A stretch of DNA of 57,429 nucleotides from IMG/VR virus record IMGVR_UViG_3300023184_000150, positions 1 through 57,429 of that record. The stretch is one strand, 5' to 3'. This document shows, piece by piece, positions 52,208 through 57,429 of the stretch (its first letter is position 1; each line of letters opens with the position of its first letter). The notes below the pieces were generated by a model, which was given only the letters and a program-made list of their open reading frames with translations, had not been told where the DNA came from and did not search any database. The DNA is from a virus. The position numbers and the translations under genes were made by a program.

Positions 52208-54880
52208 TTAATCAAAACTGAATAAAGAATTAAATGTGTTTGTTTCGGTTGTTGATTCTAGATCCCACTCTAGAACTCCAATAAGATTATCAAGTTTGTT
52301 ATTAATAATAGTTGCTTCCATTTCAGCATGATCAAATGGCAAGTCTTGGAACCATTTAGGTAGTCTAAGTTCATCAACCGGATATGCAATACTTGTATAT
52401 CCTAGAGGATTAGCTTTTACCTTGCAAACAATAACTTTCATACCATCGACAATTTGTTGGCTGTATTTGTCACCGTTCATACGTTTAAGAGTATTCCAAT
52501 TGATACTGGCACGGACATGTCCTGGCATATTTGCCTTGCCCGCTTTCTTTTCTTTTTCTTGATACTCAGCAATATTGTTTGCACGTTTCGGACTACCTTT
52601 TTCCCAGCCGGGGCGGGCTTTAAACTCAGTTCGGAATTCAGAAATCATTTCTAAAATTTCATCTTCCTGACTGCCATTTAAAACTTTTGTTAGAACTTCT
52701 TCCAAGAACTTTTGCATAAATTCCGGAGTATCACTACGCTTCAAATCTAAGCCCATGGCTTTGATCTTGCCGGGTTTAGTTTCGCTATCATATCTCTTGC
52801 CATCCTTATCATAGTACAATACAGCATAACGCTTCTTGGTAATGAACAAGCCTTTAATAGCAACGATTTCACGTCCTGCCTTAATAACCTCTCCACGACT
52901 CTTTGGACAGTGGAAAGCATCTAACATGAACTGCGGAAATGTAGCATTAACATTATCTGCAATCGTGTTATACAATTGGATAGCAATATCTTTATCCCAG
53001 GGAATAAGTTTCTTTTGGATATCAATTTTCAATGTATTGTAAGCAGAAAAATAACATGAGTCTGTGTCACCGTAAATAATACTCTTACCAACGTGATCAA
53101 AATCACCTGTGATAACTTCATTAACCTTACCTGCCATATGACGAGCAATAGCACGACCTGTTAGTGTAGTACTTTGTCCAATACGCTTGTCAAAGAATCT
53201 GCAACCTGGATTAAGAATAGCACCATACAAACTATTCAAGTTAATCTTCTTAACCAGTTGTCGTTTGTCCCAATATTCTTCTTCAATCTTATTACCGGCA
53301 TCCATTGCTACTTTAAGTTTCTTCTGCATATCCTTACGCTCACTATACCAGCGAGCCAACAAGCCTGGGATAATACCTTCTTGTTCATAGGTAAAGATTG
53401 TACCATTGGCACTGAGCATCCACGGATTATTACTTTCATAAATTAATCTATAAGCTTCTGCTCCACTTATAATATCATGTTCTCCATTTTCCCAATCAAT
53501 AGTAAGTTCGTATGCACGATCTTGACGCATCACCGCTTCGTATTCTAAACTACCAAACATACCTTCCCATGCGGCAGCAAATGATTTTTTATGTAATGTA
53601 GTTTGCTCGTGAATAAATTCATCGGTATTAGTTTGACGTATTTGCCCAACAATAGTTTCTGGACCCATATTCAATGCTCGAATTACACTTGGATATAGAC
53701 TGTTAATGTCCATACTGCCAATATAGTCATGTAATCCTTTTTTAGGATATGCTACATACGCACCTGCTGCTTGATTGTTTTCTGTTTCGTCACGTTTGGC
53801 ACGACTTGGAACAATTAATCCTCTGTGATGTGCTTCATTAACAATAGCCTGTTCTGTAACGGCAACAGCACCCATTGTGGTTTGTAGCAATACAGTACAT
53901 TCATGTGCCAGTGTATTAGCAAGATCGATAAACTTTAGTTTCTTATCTAGCTTGTCAAGTAGTGCGGTATCCTGTCTATTATATTCAATGAACTTGCGGA
54001 AGTCATTGTTATATAACTGATCCAATGTACCTTCATAAACAGTTTTACTTTCACCTATCTCCATTTCTCCAATGGCATCGAGTCTGTAGGTGTGACGTTC
54101 TTCATAGGTATATTTCCTGTACAATTCGAGACTGTCCAGATGAACGCGACCAATAAGATCATAAGTAATAGCCTGTTTCCCATATTTCTCATATTCTCTT
54201 TTCTTTGGAAATTGATCCCACAAACAGAATCTGCGAGTATCTTCTTTACTTAGTACTTTTGTAACACGATTGACTGTGTAAGGAATATCAAACCCTTCAC
54301 TATTCCACCCACTTAGAATATCAGCATCTTCGATTAGATTTAAAAATGCATCCAACATTTCTGCTTCTGTTTCAAACAATATTGTGTTAGGAAAATCTTT
54401 AACTTGTTCCTGTGCTTGTTCCATGGTTAGTGTTTTAGGTGGAACAGCAAAACAAACTAATGTATCCATCCATTGTAAATGAACCGCAATACTTGTAATT
54501 GGCATGAAAGCATCTTCAGGAGTGCTATAGCCACGTTCTGGATCAAAATCAACTTCAATGTCAAAAAACGCTACATGAAGTTTTGGGGCATCAATACCGA
54601 GATAGTGATCTTCTAAACATCGGAAAGCCGGTTTAATATCACTTTCGTAAAGCCTACGTTCGCCGTGGATACGTAGTTCTTTTTGGAAGTCCTTGTTATT
54701 TCTACAAGATACTTTGCTTAGATTCTCACCGTAGATTGATTTGTACTTACCCTTTTGATCAGGATAATAAAAAATGAACTTGGCAGGATATTCTTGATAA
54801 ATTCTGCCCTTCTTTGCATCGCGCTCAACTACCTTAACGATATCTTTGTCGCGATCCCACCATGCATCAACATATGACAT
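52208..54880 (-). CDS. 43: Family B DNA polymerase gp43
   Basis: An 890-residue replicative polymerase with proofreading. The exonuclease I motif AFFDIEVDFD is near residue 105. Polymerase motif A DINSLYPSV is near 393, motif B KINLNSLYGAILN near 560, and motif C IYGDTDSCYF near 605. The last residues NTFNSLFSFD match the clamp-binding tail of T4 gp43. The length matches T4 gp43 (898). A GAGGAGG ribosome-binding site precedes the ATG. A 28-codon reading frame overlaps its first 14 nt. Confidence 0.97.
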   Translation of the reverse strand: MSYVDAWWDRDKDIVKVVERDAKKGRIYQEYPAKFIFYYPDQKGKYKSIYGENLSKVSCRNNKDFQKELRIHGERRLYESDIKPAFRCLEDHYLGIDAPKLHVAFFDIEVDFDPERGYSTPEDAFMPITSIAVHLQWMDTLVCFAVPPKTLTMEQAQEQVKDFPNTILFETEAEMLDAFLNLIEDADILSGWNSEGFDIPYTVNRVTKVLSKEDTRRFCLWDQFPKKREYEKYGKQAITYDLIGRVHLDSLELYRKYTYEERHTYRLDAIGEMEIGESKTVYEGTLDQLYNNDFRKFIEYNRQDTALLDKLDKKLKFIDLANTLAHECTVLLQTTMGAVAVTEQAIVNEAHHRGLIVPSRAKRDETENNQAAGAYVAYPKKGLHDYIGSMDINSLYPSVIRALNMGPETIVGQIRQTNTDEFIHEQTTLHKKSFAAAWEGMFGSLEYEAVMRQDRAYELTIDWENGEHDIISGAEAYRLIYESNNPWMLSANGTIFTYEQEGIIPGLLARWYSERKDMQKKLKVAMDAGNKIEEEYWDKRQLVKKINLNSLYGAILNPGCRFFDKRIGQSTTLTGRAIARHMAGKVNEVITGDFDHVGKSIIYGDTDSCYFSAYNTLKIDIQKKLIPWDKDIAIQLYNTIADNVNATFPQFMLDAFHCPKSRGEVIKAGREIVAIKGLFITKKRYAVLYYDKDGKRYDSETKPGKIKAMGLDLKRSDTPEFMQKFLEEVLTKVLNGSQEDEILEMISEFRTEFKARPGWEKGSPKRANNIAEYQEKEKKAGKANMPGHVRASINWNTLKRMNGDKYSQQIVDGMKVIVCKVKANPLGYTSIAYPVDELRLPKWFQDLPFDHAEMEATIINNKLDNLIGVLEWDLESTTETNTFNSLFSFD

Positions 54881-54953
54881 ATTTTTCCTCCTCGTGATTT
54901 AATGGCTCACTGACCGTCTTATAATCAATTATGGCTGATTCAACCTTACTCAT
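54867..54953 (-). CDS. Candidate 28-residue peptide upstream of gp43
   Basis: A short frame starting MSKVESAIIDYK and ending in EEEKYVIC. Its ATG overlaps the membrane-protein stop as ATGA, and its stop lies 14 nt inside gp43. The acidic peptide includes the ribosome-binding site of gp43 within its codons, so its translation could tune polymerase expression. Support is positional only. Confidence 0.4.
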   Translation of the reverse strand: MSKVESAIIDYKTVSEPLNHEEEKYVIC

Positions 54954-55243
54954 AAATTATTTAGCATCCTAAATAGACCAATGCTATCTATGGTGACCAA
55001 CAAACAGTAGTTTGCGAACATTCCAAAAGAACGTCTAGAAATACAAGCCCATCCATACATAATACACTGGCAAATAAAAATAGGATACAATATAATAAGA
55101 GGCGGAGTAGGAACAGTGAGCGCCATAGTAACACTACATCCGATACTAAGCGCCCAAGCCGTAACTTCAACGATAAAACGTAAAGGGTAAACTTTATAGT
55201 CATTACGTATCCAATTAATTATGTTTAATATAACTTTATTCAT
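54950..55243 (-). CDS. Small conserved membrane protein
   Basis: A 97-residue protein from ATG 55243, which overlaps the DsbA-like stop (GATGAATAA). Three hydrophobic helices are visible: about residues 18-37 (FIVEVTAWALSIGCSVTMAL), 42-60 (IILYPIFICQCIMYGWAC), and 68-85 (ANYCLLVTIDSIGLFRML). NWIRNDYKVYPLRF is probably cytoplasmic. I recall similar proteins in T4-like marine phages. Function unknown; possibly an inner-membrane protein acting in infection. Confidence 0.68.
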   Translation of the reverse strand: MNKVILNIINWIRNDYKVYPLRFIVEVTAWALSIGCSVTMALTVPTPPLIILYPIFICQCIMYGWACISRRSFGMFANYCLLVTIDSIGLFRMLNNL

Positions 55244-55508
55244 CAGTACGACGATGTGAATGCCCACTGATATCCACAATGGTTTCCAAATCATCAAACT
55301 CTTTCCATACGCTGTCCCATTGATCTTTTTGTGCAATACGGATTGCTTTTTTAATCACGCTGGGCTTAACCTCAAGTTCCTCTGCCACTGCTTTAATGGT
55401 ATCGTTAAGGCCTTCGGTAAGGTCTTGAATCTCTTGCATAACGGTCATGCCTTCTGCAACGATTTGTTTAATTTTGGCCTGTTCAGGCGCTCCAAATGCT
55501 TTACCCAT
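55236..55508 (-). CDS. dsbA: DsbA-like late transcription regulator
   Basis: A 90-residue protein from ATG 55508 (MGKAFGAPEQ), chosen because AAGGAG lies at the right distance; an upstream in-frame ATG at 55544 falls in the promoter. The helical TEGLNDTIKAVAEELEVKPS, then VIKKAIRIAQKD block resembles T4 DsbA-family dsDNA-binding proteins, which bind upstream of late promoters. It is driven by a near-consensus host promoter and coupled to the membrane-protein gene. Confidence 0.72.
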   Translation of the reverse strand: MGKAFGAPEQAKIKQIVAEGMTVMQEIQDLTEGLNDTIKAVAEELEVKPSVIKKAIRIAQKDQWDSVWKEFDDLETIVDISGHSHRRTDE

Positions 55509-55528
55509 AAAAAATCTCCTTGTAAGTA

Positions 55529-55557
55529 AGTATATACTCAACAAGGAGGTTTGTCAA
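55529..55557 (-). promoter_or_regulatory. Near-consensus sigma70 promoter for the DsbA-like gene
   Basis: TTGACA (55552-55557) and TATACT (55529-55534) on the minus strand, 17 bp apart, 20 bp before the ATG. Confidence 0.75.
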
Positions 55558-55565
55558 GGTTTATT

Positions 55566-56108
55566 TTATAAACGAGCGTCTATAATGTTCCAATTGATAA
55601 TTTTCCAATGATTAGTTAGATAACCTTTTTTGTCTGCAAGGTAATCAATGTTGAAGGCATGCTCCCACCAATCTATTAGCAGTATAATATCATTTTTAAT
55701 TTGGTGATTAGTGATAGTTTTGATCTCACCATTACGAGCAAGATAGACCCATCCACTGCCCTGTATTGCCATAGCAACTTTGGTAAATTCATCTTTGAAG
55801 TTTTCAAATGATTTAAAATGTTTGTCAATAAATTCTTTGGATGTACCAATTGGTGTATTGTCCTCATCTGGAATCTGTAATTGTGGAAAATACATGCTAT
55901 GTAAGTACGCACCTGCTTCATTGAAGTCTAAATCGCCTTCACCGGAATTGAAACGATTAACATAAGTTCTATATAGTTTGCCATAATGATAATCTATAGC
56001 ATCCTCACTTAGCACAGGTTCTAGAGCATCGCGGGCATAGGATAACTTCACTTGTTCAAGTGTTTTAATCTCCTTACCTTCTACTACATATTTTATAAAA
56101 TTAAACAT
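55566..56108 (-). CDS. Fe/Mn-type superoxide dismutase homologue
   Basis: A 180-residue protein following the Fe/Mn-SOD layout: an N-terminal LEPVLSEDAIDYHYGK with ligand-type H41, NEAGAYLHSMYF with H70, GSGWVYLA (compare GSGWTWL), and IDWWEHAF with D146 and H150, then DYxxxKxxYL. All four metal-ligand positions are present. SOD converts superoxide to oxygen and peroxide. The protein is shorter than host enzymes (about 200). It is coupled by TAATG to the metallopeptidase-like gene. It could protect the infected cell from oxidative stress, or be a repurposed structural fold. Confidence 0.75.
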   Translation of the reverse strand: MFNFIKYVVEGKEIKTLEQVKLSYARDALEPVLSEDAIDYHYGKLYRTYVNRFNSGEGDLDFNEAGAYLHSMYFPQLQIPDEDNTPIGTSKEFIDKHFKSFENFKDEFTKVAMAIQGSGWVYLARNGEIKTITNHQIKNDIILLIDWWEHAFNIDYLADKKGYLTNHWKIINWNIIDARL

Positions 56109-56797
56109 TATTTGTTTTTACCAGATCTCATATTAGCCATCCAATGTGCAAGTTGTCCCTTACGACCGCCTTGATGTGCTATCTTACGTAATGTACTTAT
56201 CTTTCCTTTGGTAGGAACATGATAACGCTTTGAGTCGCCTTTATCTTCAGGATGGCGGCCATCGGCAAAGTTTTCTTTTTGTGTAGGAATATGATTTGGA
56301 CCGTAACTTATCCTACTGCCTACAATTTGTTCTAATCCAACATGTAATGCAGGTCCTGATAAATGTTTTCGTAGCCATTTTTCTGCTAGATTGTTTATAA
56401 TTTTTTCGTTAGCATGAACAACGCCACCTTGACTTTTACTATGAACATACGCATGATATGCTTCGTGTGCCGCCTGTGCTACATCTTTTGCTGCTTTGCT
56501 GTCTAAGTTTGGTAAGTTGATACTGCCCACTCCGTCCCCTGTATCTCTAAACATAGGAGGCCCGCTGCTTTGATAAACATAATACATTCCGGGTCCTAAC
56601 TCGTCATCGTCATCAGTTACTCGATCTCTTCCTAAGATATTTTGAATTACGTCATATGCTGTCCATAGTGTAGGAGCAGGTGCGCCACCAACATGTGTTG
56701 TTGGAAGCATAGGTTTATCTTCTGGATCAAAATCACCGTAACGTGCTTTTAAATCTGCATCACTTGCAAGAGCCTCAAGTAATTCATTGATACGCAT
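56108..56797 (-). CDS. Zinc-metallopeptidase-like protein with capsid-targeting-like N-terminus
   Basis: A 229-residue protein. HEAYH at 111-115 is the HExxH zinc motif within a helix (AQAAHEAYHAYVH); the third ligand is not obvious, and NEKIINNLAEKWL with a conserved Glu follows. The N-terminus MRINELLEA resembles T4 capsid-targeting sequences and has a gp21-type cleavage pattern (LLE followed by Ala). The C-terminus is basic. I infer a protein packaged in the head and possibly injected. It starts immediately after the stop of the small basic gene. Confidence 0.65.
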   Translation of the reverse strand: MRINELLEALASDADLKARYGDFDPEDKPMLPTTHVGGAPAPTLWTAYDVIQNILGRDRVTDDDDELGPGMYYVYQSSGPPMFRDTGDGVGSINLPNLDSKAAKDVAQAAHEAYHAYVHSKSQGGVVHANEKIINNLAEKWLRKHLSGPALHVGLEQIVGSRISYGPNHIPTQKENFADGRHPEDKGDSKRYHVPTKGKISTLRKIAHQGGRKGQLAHWMANMRSGKNK

Positions 56798-57088
56798 TTA
56801 GCAATTCCATTTTCTTAATGATAATGCTTTGCGTGTAGGTTCGCCGTTAGGCTTTTTCATAGGACCATCAACCCCGCCCATCCTTGCACAGAATGATTTA
56901 CGGCGTTTAGCATCTTTACTACCTGCTTTCAATTTGCTTGGTTTAGTAGTAACTGCTGTTTGTAGTTTGCTACCAGGGTGCTCTCTACGATAACTAGCAA
57001 CACCTTTGGCATTTAGTCCGCCAGACTTGCTTTTGCCGGCCTTACGATGCCAAGCAGCAGATTCATTTATAAACTCGTATGCTCTCAT
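56798..57088 (-). CDS. Small basic conserved phage protein with capsid-targeting-like N-terminus
   Basis: A 96-residue, very basic protein. SFCARMGGVDGPMKKPNG, then EPTRKALSLRKWNC, is a C-terminal block I recall as widely conserved in marine phages (DUF6321-type), with no known function. Two or three Cys might bind metal. The N-terminus MRAYEFINES resembles the T4 capsid-targeting sequence (MKTYQEFIAE-type) with a possible INE|S cleavage site. The ATG overlaps the stop of the upstream 17-codon frame as ATGA. Confidence 0.7.
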   Translation of the reverse strand: MRAYEFINESAAWHRKAGKSKSGGLNAKGVASYRREHPGSKLQTAVTTKPSKLKAGSKDAKRRKSFCARMGGVDGPMKKPNGEPTRKALSLRKWNC

Positions 57089-57138
57089 TGTTTTTTCACC
57101 TTTGGCTGACGGGCTTTATACAAGGCCGCTGTGGCCAT
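57085..57138 (-). CDS. Candidate 17-residue peptide or frameshift extension
   Basis: The frame encodes MATAALYKARQPKVKKQ, linked to the upstream stop by TAATG and to the downstream gene by ATGA. It fills exactly the gap between two genes. It is also the -1 frame reached by slippage on the A10G run at 57141-57151. No ribosome-binding site other than the poly-A purine run is seen. Confidence 0.45.
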   Translation of the reverse strand: MATAALYKARQPKVKKQ

Positions 57139-57429
57139 TACTTTTTTTTTTCTGGGGTCTTATTTTTGAATTGGTGATACTTTTGTGGATCAGCATTTTG
57201 GAAATTATCAACCCAAGCATCTAAATCCATAGTAGGTTCCAATTGTCTTTCTAACATAGAGTTCAATGATTCAAAGTATGTATTATTACCTTCCGCCCTA
57301 CGTTGCTCTACTGGTTCCCAATCTAATTTTTTACCGTTGGGTAAAATTGCAAAACACGGTCCGTCGATCATTTTAGATTGTCTAATTTTTGCATCTGGAA
57401 AATTAGATTTAACTAATTGAAACCATTGC
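57138..57429 (-). CDS. Conserved phage protein, 5' end beyond the window
   Basis: An open frame entering from the right edge; an internal ATG at 57371 is not the start because the frame continues with protein-like sequence (QWFQLVKSNFPDAKIRQSKM). It then reads GPCFAILPNGKKLDWEPVEQ and has a C-terminal DLDAWVDNFQNADPQKYHQF. I do not recognise it. It ends in Glu-Lys-Lys-Lys-stop on an A10G run, a potential -1 frameshift site. Confidence 0.6.
   Translation of the reverse strand, partial: QWFQLVKSNFPDAKIRQSKMIDGPCFAILPNGKKLDWEPVEQRRAEGNNTYFESLNSMLERQLEPTMDLDAWVDNFQNADPQKYHQFKNKTPEKKK

Noticed and set aside
55559-55573. GTTTAT/ATAAAC hairpin as terminator
   Set aside because: The stem is AT-only with a 3-nt loop and no T-tract. 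It lies across the SOD stop and upstream of the DsbA-like promoter; weak as a terminator.
1-57429. CRISPR arrays, insertion sequences, integrase, tRNA genes
   Set aside because: No regularly spaced direct repeats, transposase-like frames, integrase motifs or cloverleaf with a TTC-type T-loop were recognised by reading. A tRNAscan run would settle the tRNA point.

Overview
The window is a stretch of an AT-rich T4-superfamily contractile-tailed phage (myovirus). The organisation and protein families match marine and freshwater T4-like phages of the cyanophage/pelagiphage type rather than enteric T4. Evidence: T4-type replication and recombination proteins (gp43 polymerase, gp45 clamp, RNase H, gp46/gp47), the gp55 late sigma factor, a DsbA-like protein, and baseplate proteins gp53, gp5-like, gp25 and gp6 in order. 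I see no tRNA, no CRISPR array, no insertion sequence and no integrase. The host cannot be named from the sequence.

Layout. (1) 1-241 holds a non-coding, hairpin-rich segment. (2) 242-5444, minus strand: GIY-YIG homing endonuclease, SAM methyltransferase, Hc1-like basic protein, AT-hook protein, gp46, gp47, gp55. (3) 5563-36819, plus strand: a 31 kb late block with tail-tube/baseplate proteins, a hub carrying a GH19 cell-wall hydrolase, a 5243-residue giant baseplate/fibre protein (15.7 kb, a quarter of the window), and three related tail-fibre genes in a row. (4) 36816-44224, minus strand: thymidylate synthase, several small conserved phage proteins, a VWA/metallopeptidase gene with its MoxR-type AAA+ ATPase partner, and RNase H. 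(5) 44224-51021: QueE, an oppositely oriented radical-SAM/SPASM gene, a glycosyltransferase, a QueD-like T-fold protein, a DpdA/TGT-type transglycosylase and a sugar-nucleotide dehydratase. I read this as a DNA 7-deazaguanine modification neighbourhood, possibly with further decoration. (6) 51038-57429, minus strand: clamp, polymerase, membrane protein, DsbA-like protein, Fe/Mn superoxide dismutase homologue, a zinc-metallopeptidase-like protein and a small basic protein. The last two carry N-termini resembling T4 capsid-targeting sequences. A gene cut by the right edge ends in an A10G slippery run just before its stop.

Regulation. Early/middle minus-strand operons have host sigma70-type promoters with -35/-10 spacing of 16-17 bp, upstream of MoxR, VWA, QueE, the 170-residue gene, clamp, DsbA-like, gp47 and gp55. 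Late genes carry short ATAAATA-type boxes, as expected for gp55/gp45-driven late transcription. Genes are packed with ATGA or TAATG stop/start overlaps, which decided several start choices and revealed two very small reading frames (17 and 28 codons).

Most interesting: the putative hypermodification cluster, the MoxR/VWA/HExxH pair, the capsid-targeting-like tags on a metallopeptidase, the possible -1 frameshift at 57141-57151, and the mosaic 5243-residue adhesin-like baseplate protein. No homology search was possible, so assignments rest on motifs, gene order and recalled family patterns.
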